Positions 60,601 through 64,000 of a stretch of 64,000 nt of DNA are shown here, in pieces. The number at the start of each line of letters is the position of its first letter. Within the stretch, counting starts at the first letter, position 1. Under the pieces are notes generated by a model, which was given only the letters and a program-made list of their open reading frames with translations, was not told the DNA's origin and ran no database searches. A program made the translations under genes and the position numbers. Source of the stretch: Henricia sp. BOLD:AAB3569 (lineage: Eukaryota; Echinodermata; Asteroidea; Spinulosida; Echinasteridae); contig JBBELK010000821.1 in assembly GCA_037783545.1 (NCBI GenBank), forward strand, positions 1 through 64,000. Reading direction: 5' to 3'.

Positions 60601-62990
60601 CTATCTTTATCCATTCCCTGAAGAATTTGCCGCATCCTCAAGTTACAGGCTGGGATAAGTGCAGCGTAAACTAAATATTGCCAAGTGGAGGAGTAGGAAA
60701 GCCTTAGCCCAGGATGGAGCAAGGCCCCGTTGCTTATTCAATTAAGGCTGGTGGTAGATCGATGACTACTGACATAATTTGGAGACAATTAATTGATGGG
60801 GTATGAACTTGACCTTGCTCGGTATTGAGGTAGTAATTGAATTACTGCCTGTTATTTGTACTATATCCCCAGTAGGGTGGGGATTTTGGGCAATAAATTC
60901 ATAAAATGTTGTACATTTCTTACACATGCTGGATGGAGTACGGAGTTGCATATGTGCACACACGTAGCAGGGCTCGAAATGTACCCACTGGACCGGTAGA
61001 CTGAGGCCAGTAATTTAAGCCTCGGTCTAGTGCTTTCTCTACCGTACTAGACCAGTGGTCCAGTGCATTTTTAAACTAACGAACAGTAAATCCACGTTCC
61101 TTGTAGCTTTGGTCTTGTAAAAATAGCGTCGGTCCAGTAAATGGTTTAAGGTACTAACCCTGTGGTCTAGCAGATTTTTTCATGAAATTCGAGCCCTGCG
61201 TAGGGGGTATTAATAGTTACTTTCAGAACACTTATTTTTTGTAAATTATTTTACAGAACTTTGTAAAAAATTTCCACGAGCCCAGTAAAGCCACCATTGT
61301 GAGAACATCCATCTTTTTGGTTTTTTGTTTATTCCTTGTCCCTCTAGTTTTTTTATTTATTTATCAATTCAATTAAATGCATCAATCAAATTTATAACAA
61401 TAAAAGACTCATTCAATGTATTGCTATGTAAATATAGCCATGTGTTGGCAATAATATAGTGAGATAAACATTGAATCCTTTTATTTCCTTGTAAAGAATA
61501 GGCTTATTTGCTGCTATTTGTCATGGAAATTTACATTTGTTCTACCGGTATGCACTCTCAACACGTTCAGTTGCAGTACTGTGTTTGCGACTATTGCTCC
61601 AATACGGATCCCTTTTCTACAGATATTGCCATATTTAGGCATACAGAAACAACATTTGAGTCGTGAAATGAATATTACCGAGTACTGTACATGTATAAAC
61701 ACCACACTGTGATTATTTCCTGCGCACCTGTTCAACCCACATGTACGACAATAAAATCTTTCAATTTTCAACTCAATGTGTAGCCTTAAAAGTCTGTGGG
61801 GCAAAACGGTGTACACGTACATCCAGAAACTTCTTATTCAATGGTCCAAGCCTTGAAGTTGAATGCCAAATTACTTGTTGTTCGCAAATGTGACCCGACA
61901 ACCCTGACAAGGTATAAATCAGGACCAGATTTCAACCTTGTGCAACTTTTGAAAATGGTGTGTAATTATCACAGGAATATTGCGTAACTTACACAATAAA
62001 AAGTTGCGCAAGTGGGCTTATGCAGTGCATAAGGTTTCGTGAAATCGTCTGCCGGTGAGGAAACCTTAGGAGGGAGAAAATTCCAAATTTTTCTTTTTTG
62101 TCTTAGGTAAATGAATCATTTTCAGGCTGCAAACAGACAAAATAGACAAAACCATTTGGTGGTGCTTTTTTATCAAGTGTGCGAAATATGGTCAGCACTG
62201 TCACTCAAAGATGCTGTTCTTTTAGAAATTATTAAAGTAAAATCATGAGTGTGACACGGGAAAAGGTGCTATGAAACAGAAGGGGAGAGCCAAGAATGCA
62301 TTTAAAAATTACAATCCATTAAAATTTATAATCCCTGATGAGTCGTCTTTGGTCAATAATGCAGTTAGTCATGAATAACAAAGCCAATTCGTGTGGCAAT
62401 GTTGTGTTGATATGATTCCCAAATGACTCATGCCAGAAATAAAGTTGGCATCCTTGGGTTGTTTTCTTTCAGATGTCTCCTAGAGATTACCTCAACAATC
62501 AGACAATGACACAAACAAACCCAATGCAATAAAACAACCAATGATTGCCCAAACCCAATCGAACAACCACTTTAACAAAGAAATCCTTAGCCTTTTGTCG
62601 TCTGCACTGCACTGCTCTGCATACAACCACCAATTTATTCAAACCGGCAGCTGTTGAAACTGTTTTCAGTAAAAAAATTAAATATAGGCTAACTCGTAAA
62701 AGAAAAATTTTGTACTTACGAACTTCTACAGCCCTCGCATCGAGCGTGTTGAGGTGTTCTTCCAAGCGTTCAGCGCGGGCTTTCAAGCGAGACGAGCGGT
62801 CGTAAATGTCCTGAGACTCGGCGCAAATCCCGTCGAAAATGCTGGTGGCGTGGCCGGCGATGTCTGCCAACTGCCGCACCAAATTCGCGAGCGTGTTGTT
62901 GGCCACATTTTCTAACTCGGTTCTACATCCATCCGGAAGGATTTTGTTGCTCAAGTACAGAGGTTCCACTCGCCGGTTGACGAAAGGCAT
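30920..62990 (-). CDS. NHS: NHS / Guk-holder family WAVE-homology-domain protein (whole gene, six coding exons, 1,680 aa)
   Basis: Spliced minus-strand gene: 62,990-62,720, 45,395-45,256, 44,220-44,092, 37,082-36,422, 35,511-34,357 and 33,606-30,920. The lengths (271+140+129+661+1155+2687 = 5,043 nt) give 1,680 codons plus stop. All five introns are GT-AG, the phases match at every join, and no frame breaks occur. Family evidence: the N-terminal WAVE-homology domain (about residues 1-90), TITGVPDEIHADM (275-287), EGYWTSMHSDCG (706-717), the proline motif KKKAPPPP (757-764), TASEASTIGSDTTTT followed by YKLC (813-841), and TPMDDFKMLLQQHSG then SAELL (1343-1384). Known vertebrate NHS proteins bind Abi/Nap1/HSPC300 through the WAVE-homology domain and shape actin and junctions at the cell edge; the same role is inferred here. 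Most of the protein is low-complexity, Ser-rich and probably disordered. I cannot say which vertebrate paralogue it matches one-to-one. Alternative first exons, known in vertebrates, were not identified. Confidence 0.93.
33722..33880 (+). mobile_element. tRNA-derived SINE fragment (B box)
   Basis: GTTCGAATCCC at 33,730-33,740 is a near-consensus RNA polymerase III B box. A non-tRNA body follows, with inverted words such as GAAGTTTTTCATAG and GCACCGAGTATACAGTGC. The upstream A box is missing or decayed, so this is a 5'-truncated copy. Confidence 0.55.
33945..34071. mobile_element. Small MITE, GATTTCACAAA ends, copy 1
   Basis: The left end GGGGTTGATTTCACAAAAGT and right end CTTTGTGAAATCGGCCCCTG are inverse of each other. 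The interior reads ATTCCCATACCAACGT, as in the copy just downstream. Confidence 0.75.
34138..34260. mobile_element. Small MITE, GATTTCACAAA ends, copy 2
   Basis: Same family and orientation as 33,945-34,071, with about 65 bp between the copies. The shared interior includes TAATTCCCATACCAACGT. The right end is eroded (CTTTATATATTCGGCCCCTG). Confidence 0.75.
34357..35511 (-). CDS. NHS: NHS-family coding exon 5: Ser-rich linker and conserved EGYWTSMHSDCG
   Basis: Acceptor TTGTTCTGTGTAG|GGTACT and donor TTATGGAG|GTAAGT. It encodes residues 401-785 plus one base, with phase 1 in and out. Most is Ser/Thr-rich and probably disordered. A conserved acidic patch (DLEVYLGDINSDFVDSDS) leads to EGYWTSMHSDCG (706-717), the clearest NHS signature. 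It is followed by a basic cluster and the proline motif KKKAPPPPIRIESVF (from 757), a plausible SH3/EVH1 ligand. Confidence 0.94.
35579..35895. mobile_element. MITE interrupted by a second MITE
   Basis: The outer ends CTGGGGTGGATTGCAG and TTGCAATCCACCCAGG are inverse. The halves also share AAGATGTCTTAA-like words near each side of the insertion. The palindromic GC-rich MITE (35,632-35,772) sits inside the left half. Removing it leaves about 175 bp of outer element. Confidence 0.75.
35632..35772. mobile_element. Palindromic GC-rich MITE (TTAA ends), nested
   Basis: Full-length copy of the 26,591 family with TTAA at both ends (35,632-35,635 and 35,769-35,772), inserted into another small element. 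Confidence 0.9.
36183..36386. repeat. Dispersed repeat, GGCCAATGGCC family
   Basis: Shares an ordered series of words with 43,331-43,540 and 48,238-48,438: a GGCCAATGGCCTTATG-like start, TGAATTGGCCCTGATG, then a tail like TTGGCTGTGGTGCCC and TGCCCTTT. Ends are not sharply defined. Confidence 0.6.
36422..37082 (-). CDS. NHS: NHS-family coding exon 4 with the TITGVPDEI motif
   Basis: Acceptor TTGTTCCCTTACAG|TCCACC and donor AAGTCAAG|GTAATC. It encodes residues 181-400 plus one base. Features: basic cluster KQRRRR (186-191), LPTPEEIMRR (221-230), and the family hallmark TITGVPDEIHADM (275-287) preceded by an Arg/Lys-rich helix. Basic patches follow, such as TRRRPRSLRLPG. The basic segments could serve membrane or nuclear targeting (inference). 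Confidence 0.93.
37425..37545 (-). mobile_element. Possible tRNA-derived SINE piece
   Basis: On the minus strand GGGTTCAAACTC (37,431-37,442) looks like a polymerase III B box inside a tRNA-like 3' half (CTGTAGGTCGTGGGTTCAAA). No convincing A box is visible. Confidence 0.35.
38100..38237. mobile_element. Palindromic GC-rich MITE
   Basis: Same family as 26,591. Both arms are present with CAGCTCCATAGAAAAAGGTA at the loop. TTAA is kept at the right end and lost at the left. Confidence 0.88.
39357..39785 (+). mobile_element. Inverted-repeat element with GATCCCGAGCTCGGGATC words, copy 1
   Basis: The ends read ACCGTGTTTACA and TGTAAACAGGGTG. Just inside each end is GAGCTCGGGATCAAG or its variant, and a third GATCCCGAGCTCGGGATC lies at about 39,647. 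The interior shares ATCCCCTGATAAGAATGCGT and GCATGTACTGATCAATGTGT with the inverted copy at 44,853. It has no transposase. Confidence 0.8.
40187..40376 (+). repeat. 190-bp segment repeated in inverse at 42,099-42,292
   Basis: From AAAGGTGGCTCAACATATCT to GAAATGAGGTACAAG the sequence is nearly identical to the reverse complement of 42,099-42,292, with a few substitutions and small indels. This copy has no flanking inverted repeats. Confidence 0.85.
40561..40705. mobile_element. hAT-like MITE, CAGGGCTGGAAATTC ends
   Basis: The ends CAGGGCTGGAAATTC and GAATTTTCAGCCCTG are inverse, flanked by a direct AGCAAC (40,555-40,560 and 40,706-40,711). A related copy lies at 58,139-58,308. It is 145 bp and non-coding. 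Confidence 0.8.
41640..41720 (+). repeat. Weak tRNA-like (SINE?) fragment
   Basis: GTGTAGTGGTCTCGTG resembles an A box and AAGTTCAAAATTTC a decayed B box about 45 bp later. Too degraded to be sure. Confidence 0.2.
41926..42334. mobile_element. MITE of the CCAATTTCAT family carrying a 190-bp insert
   Basis: The ends AGGGCCAATTTCATAAAGCT and CAGCTTTATGAAATTGGCCC are inverse. The middle (42,099-42,292) is the inverse copy of 40,187-40,376, so this element is longer than its relatives (about 410 versus 250 bp). Confidence 0.8.
43331..43540. repeat. Dispersed repeat, GGCCAATGGCC family
   Basis: Starts CAGGCCTTGACATTAA, with AAATGGCCTTA, GTTGGCTCTGATGCC and GTTGGCTGTGGAGCC in the same order as at 36,183 and 48,238. 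Confidence 0.6.
43866..43964. mobile_element. 99-bp hairpin MITE, CAGGGTTGTAGTCGAGTCC ends
   Basis: CAGGGTTGTAGTCGAGTCCA at the left and ATGGACTTGATTACAACCCTG-like sequence at the right are inverse, as are the inner GTCCATCACGGACTTGTGAT-type words. The CAGGG end is hAT-like. No clear target duplication remains. Confidence 0.75.
44092..44220 (-). CDS. NHS: NHS-family coding exon 3
   Basis: Acceptor CTTCTCCCCATAG|GATATC and donor TTTCCCAGG|GTAGGT, 43 codons, phase 0 at both ends. It encodes residues 138-180, starting DIFEKLKEYHEDE and ending SSEYDIEFPR. The helical, charged start continues exon 2. I recognise it mainly by position, splice sites and phase rather than by a strongly conserved motif. 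Confidence 0.85.
44454..44699. mobile_element. MITE, CCAGGGCCCAATTT family
   Basis: The left end CAGGGCCCAATTTAGTAGCG then CTGCTTAAGCAC and the right end TTAAGCAGCTCTATGAAATT then GGTCCCGGG are inverse. It is related to the elements at 23,784 and 46,195. Confidence 0.8.
44853..45219 (-). mobile_element. Inverted-repeat element with GATCCCGAGCTCGGGATC words, copy 2
   Basis: Reverse-orientation relative of 39,357-39,785. The ends are CACCCTGTTTACACTTGATC and GTGTAAACACGGTG, with the inner words GACGCATTCTTATCAGGGGA and CACACATTGATCAGTACATG. It occupies a third of intron 2. Confidence 0.82.
45256..45395 (-). CDS. NHS: NHS-family coding exon 2
   Basis: Acceptor TTTTTTCCTGCAG|CTGTG and donor CTCAAG|GTGGGT. 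It encodes residues 91-137, reading PVSTLSDFKSLTDHFHYQPP and then LFIPTLRPPSIEIQYRKAST. This corresponds to the conserved vertebrate NHS segment just after the first exon (a VSNLD-type start, then the PTTRPPC-type motif). The single base left by exon 1 plus CT makes a proline codon, so the phase fits. The exon ends in phase 0. Confidence 0.92.
45581..45655 (+). repeat. Dispersed TTGCGCAAGTGGGC-type repeat, copy 1
   Basis: GCCGATTTCACGAAACTTAC, then GCGTAAGCCCACTTGCGCAA and TTATTGCGTAAGTTGCGCAA. The reverse complement occurs at 61,975-62,055. Confidence 0.7.
46003..46199. mobile_element. Palindromic MITE, CCAGGGGCCGTATTCATAAA ends
   Basis: CCAGGGGCCGTATTCATAAA then ACACACTTAAG at the left mirrors CTTAAGTTAAGTGTGTTTTA then TGAATACGGCCCCAGG at the right. 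The inner AAGGGATTCCCTTAA words are mirrored too. The element abuts the next one. Confidence 0.85.
46195..46446. mobile_element. MITE, CCAGGGCCCAATTTCAT family
   Basis: CAGGGCCCAATTTCATAGAG then GTGTTTAAGCAC at the left and TGCTTAAGCAGCTCTATAAA then ATTGGCCCCTG at the right. It starts within the last bases of the preceding element, sharing CCAGG. Confidence 0.82.
46888..47145. mobile_element. Inverted-repeat element, TATGGGTCTTT ends
   Basis: TATATGGGTCTTTTAATAAA then TTAGGAGTCC at the left mirrors GGACTCCTAATTTATATAAA then GACCCATAT at the right. Inner GTCCCCCGTTACA and TGTAACGGGGGACA are also inverse. TA at the ends fits a Tc1/mariner-type target. Confidence 0.82.
48238..48438. repeat. Dispersed repeat, GGCCAATGGCC family
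   Basis: CAGGCCTCGACATTACATGG, ACCAATGGCCTCATGCC, TGAATTGGCCCGGATG and TGTGCCCTTTAA occur in the same order as in the copies at 36,183 and 43,331. Confidence 0.6.
49082..49421. mobile_element. hAT-like non-autonomous element with 8-bp duplication ATGCAAAC
   Basis: The ends TAGGGATGGGA and CCCATCCCTTA are inverse, with GGTTAA and TTAACC words inside. ATGCAAAC flanks both sides (49,074-49,081 and 49,422-49,429), the 8-bp target duplication expected of hAT elements. The interior is AT-rich and has no transposase. Confidence 0.8.
51514..51953 (-). mobile_element. Tc1/mariner-like deletion derivative (440 bp)
   Basis: The terminal repeats TACTGACACTTTAGAAA and TTTCTAAAGTGTCAGTA are perfect inverses, followed by GCAAAAC in both. 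TA lies on each side (51,512-51,513 and 51,954-51,955). The interior keeps the start of a transposase reading frame, so most of the parent gene has been deleted. Confidence 0.82.
51560..51658 (-). pseudogene. Fragment of a Tc1-like transposase (N-terminal helix-turn-helix)
   Basis: Begins MPRLTEGERERALGIVLSGT and continues SRSEVARTFNVH. This is the usual opening of Tc1-type transposases: a helix, then a G-x-S-x-x-E-V-A-R-x-F-x-V-H recognition helix. The frame runs into the terminal repeat with no catalytic DDE domain, so it cannot be an active transposase. Confidence 0.75.
54480..54907. mobile_element. CAGGGCTCGAAAT-type element split by another element
   Basis: 54,480-54,560 (CTACTAGACCACAGGGCTAG) and 54,820-54,907 (AGTCCAGTGGATATTTCAAA then TCCTG) match the two ends of the element at 60,968-61,198. 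They are separated by the inner element at 54,625-54,795. Confidence 0.65.
54625..54795. mobile_element. Nested MITE with GATCCAG and AAGCCCCGCCC ends
   Basis: TAGATCGATCCAGCAATG then TTTAAGCCCCGCCC mirrors GGGCGGGGCTTACTGGATCG then GTCTA. The TA-type ends suggest a Tc1/mariner-like insertion. About 171 bp. Confidence 0.75.
57150..57441. mobile_element. Inverted-repeat element with 5-bp duplication ACTAC
   Basis: The ends CAGCGTTTG and CGAACGCTG are nearly inverse. Inner CCAACTGGCC and AACTGGCCCGAGATG words occur on both sides. A direct ACTAC flanks it (57,145-57,149 and 57,442-57,446). It has no transposase. Confidence 0.72.
58139..58308. mobile_element. hAT-like MITE, CAGGGCTGAAAATTC ends, second copy
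   Basis: Closely related to 40,561-40,705, sharing CCCAAATGGCAGTGCCCTTT, GTGACGAATTT and TCTCCCATAGACTTTT. The right end is mutated (CTGCCCTG). Confidence 0.75.
60185..60206. repeat. Alternating purine-pyrimidine GC tract
   Basis: GCATGCGCGCGCGCGCC, a candidate Z-DNA-forming run. It resembles the GC run in the palindromic MITE but lacks the MITE arms. Confidence 0.6.
60968..61198. mobile_element. CAGGGCTCGAAAT element with 5-bp duplication CGTAG
   Basis: The ends CAGGGCTCGAAAT and ATTCGAGCCCTG are inverse. A direct CGTAG flanks them (60,963-60,967 and 61,199-61,203). The inner CCGGTAGACTGAGG and GGTCCAGTAAATGG words belong to the family split at 54,480-54,907. Confidence 0.8.
61975..62055 (-). 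repeat. Dispersed TTGCGCAAGTGGGC-type repeat, copy 2
   Basis: Reverse complement of 45,581-45,655: TTGCGTAACTTACACAATAA, AGTTGCGCAAGTGGGCTTAT and GGTTTCGTGAAATCGTCTG. Confidence 0.7.
62720..62990 (-). CDS. NHS: NHS-family coding exon 1: WAVE-homology domain
   Basis: Encodes residues 1-90 plus one base. It begins MPFVNRRVEP; this opening, the LANLVRQLADIAGHATSIF helix and the charged heptad-like stretch after it (to about residue 85) match the WAVE/SCAR homology domain shared by WAVE and NHS proteins. The ATG at 62,990 has A at -3 and G at -1, a good context. The donor is GAAGTTC|GTAAGT, phase 1. The exon is markedly more GC-rich than its surroundings. The open frame continues past the donor to 62,499, but that part is intronic. 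The 5' UTR limit is unknown. Confidence 0.92.
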
Positions 62991-63682
62991 CTTGGAAGGA
63001 TGCAGTGCTCCTGGGGGATAAAATTCCGGGGCAAAATTTGGAGTTTACATCATCGATCCGGTGGTCATTTCGTCCGATGATGTTTCGACGTCCGCACCCA
63101 CGCCATTTCTGTGTACAACGTATTCCCGTACTGACTAATATCATACACTTGAACACAACAGTTCGTGTGCACAGCTATGCACAATGATTTCTGACACCAA
63201 CTACATGTTATCGATAAAATACTAAAATCATCCTTGGTGGCGTTGTACTCAACAATCAAAGCTTTAAACTTTACCCCAAAAAATGCCAGTCAACCATTTG
63301 ATTTTCTGAGTCCGCCAGCAGTGTTTTCTTTCGCATGGCGGTGCCTTTAAAAAAATTAATTATTTATCTAAATTAAGATAATACATGTTATTGTCAATTG
63401 AGATTAAAATAACTGACAAATTATTAAAGATTGTTGGCAATTTAAAAATGATTCCGACATACATGTACGTGCATGGTACGATAGCTTTATACCGATTCTG
63501 CTGAATTTTCTTTGCTTTAGGCCTATACTTGAAAAAGAACATCAAACCTTGGAAAATTGGAAGAGTATGGTCATATTTTGTTACATTTGCAACCCCACCC
63601 TTGAGCGGAGAACTAATGTTTAATGAAGAAATAAGTAAAATATTGCATTAAAAATCTTATTTTTTTTAAAGCCCTCATATAA
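62991..63682. other. Upstream flank of the NHS-family gene
   Basis: Presumed 5' UTR and promoter region. GC content and CpG are raised to about 63,115 (for example GATCCGGTGGTCATTTCGTC), then the sequence turns AT-rich. No TATA box could be assigned with confidence. Confidence 0.4.
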
Positions 63683-63816
63683 TTAAAGGCACAGCTCGTC
63701 AGCAATGCGCGCGTGCCAAATTCGTGCCACGAAATACGCAGCTCCATGCATGTGCTATGGAGCTGCGTATTTCGTGGCACGAATTTGGCGCGCGCGCATT
63801 GCTGACGAGCCTTTAA
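63683..63816. mobile_element. Palindromic GC-rich MITE (TTAA ends)
   Basis: Both arms are present. The left end is TTAAAGGCACAGCTCGTCAG, missing one G relative to other copies, and the right end is shortened. TTAA lies at both ends (63,683-63,686 and 63,813-63,816). Confidence 0.88.
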
Positions 63817-63955
63817 AGTGCCTTAAGTTGCATACAGGAGAAAGCACTCGGCACATTAGAGGACAAAGCCACAACCCCACCCTGTGACCAAAAGCCAGAT
63901 CCGTCCCTTGTTTGATTTCATATTTATTTCCAATTATATAAATAATCAGGAATCA

Positions 63956-64000
63956 GGTTGGCGTAGTGGTATATACTTTCCTCGCATCCCCCATGCAGTG
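63956..64000 (+). mobile_element. Head of a tRNA-derived SINE, cut by the window edge
   Basis: TGGCGTAGTGG (63,959-63,969) matches the polymerase III A box and is followed by a tRNA-like anticodon-arm region (TTTCCTCGCATCCCCC). The B box would lie outside the window. Confidence 0.5.

Larger units (their letters stand above)
45396..62719 (-). other. NHS-family intron 1 (17.3 kb)
   Basis: Runs from GTAAGT to TTTTTTCCTGCAG. It contains the small inverted-repeat elements listed separately, a Tc1-like deletion derivative and many ACATGTA words. Long parts (48,440-49,070; 49,430-51,510; 51,960-54,470; 54,910-57,140; 58,310-60,960; 61,200-61,970; 62,060-62,719) hold nothing I recognise. No further exon fitting the required phase was found. 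Confidence 0.85.

Noticed and set aside
62499..62719. Extension of exon 1 reading frame with a hydrophobic stretch
   Set aside because: Lies beyond a strong GTAAGT donor that joins in phase to exon 2; intronic.

Overview
This is a repeat-rich stretch of an animal nuclear genome. Split genes with long introns, GT-AG splice sites, dense small inverted-repeat transposons, tRNA-derived SINE traces and frequent ACATGTA-type words fit an invertebrate deuterostome, most likely an echinoderm. The species assignment is inference only.

Layout. (1) Bases 1 to about 21,570 are one satellite with a monomer of roughly 300-313 bp (309-310 bp in the cleaner part), about 70 copies by spacing. It runs in one orientation to about 13,235, flips at a sharp head-to-head junction, and continues as the reverse complement until it decays into unique DNA near 21,570-21,660. 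The array also runs off the left edge of the window. (2) 21,660-30,900 is intergenic or downstream DNA: a foldback minisatellite, palindromic MITEs, a G-rich tract and two long hairpins. (3) 30,920-62,990 (minus strand) holds one gene of the Nance-Horan syndrome (NHS)/Guk-holder family. It can be assembled from six coding exons whose splice sites and phases all agree, giving a 1,680-residue protein, close to vertebrate NHS proteins in length. (4) 62,991-64,000 is upstream DNA with another palindromic MITE and the head of a probable SINE.

The NHS-family protein starts with a WAVE-homology domain, the part that in WAVE and NHS proteins docks on Abi/Nap1/HSPC300. It carries family-conserved motifs through exons 2-6. 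Its last ~90 residues look like a degenerate WH2-central-acidic (VCA) module with a penultimate tryptophan, which I did not expect in this family. This is the most interesting observation in the window, but it rests on motif reading only.

The introns are crowded with short inverted-repeat elements. Several have visible target duplications (TA, TTAA, ACTAC, CGTAG, AGCAAC, ATGCAAAC). There is a Tc1-like deletion derivative that keeps a transposase helix-turn-helix fragment, two cases of one element nested in another, and a 190-bp segment present in inverted copies, one of them inside a MITE. No prokaryotic features, CRISPR arrays, rRNA genes or intact transposases were found.
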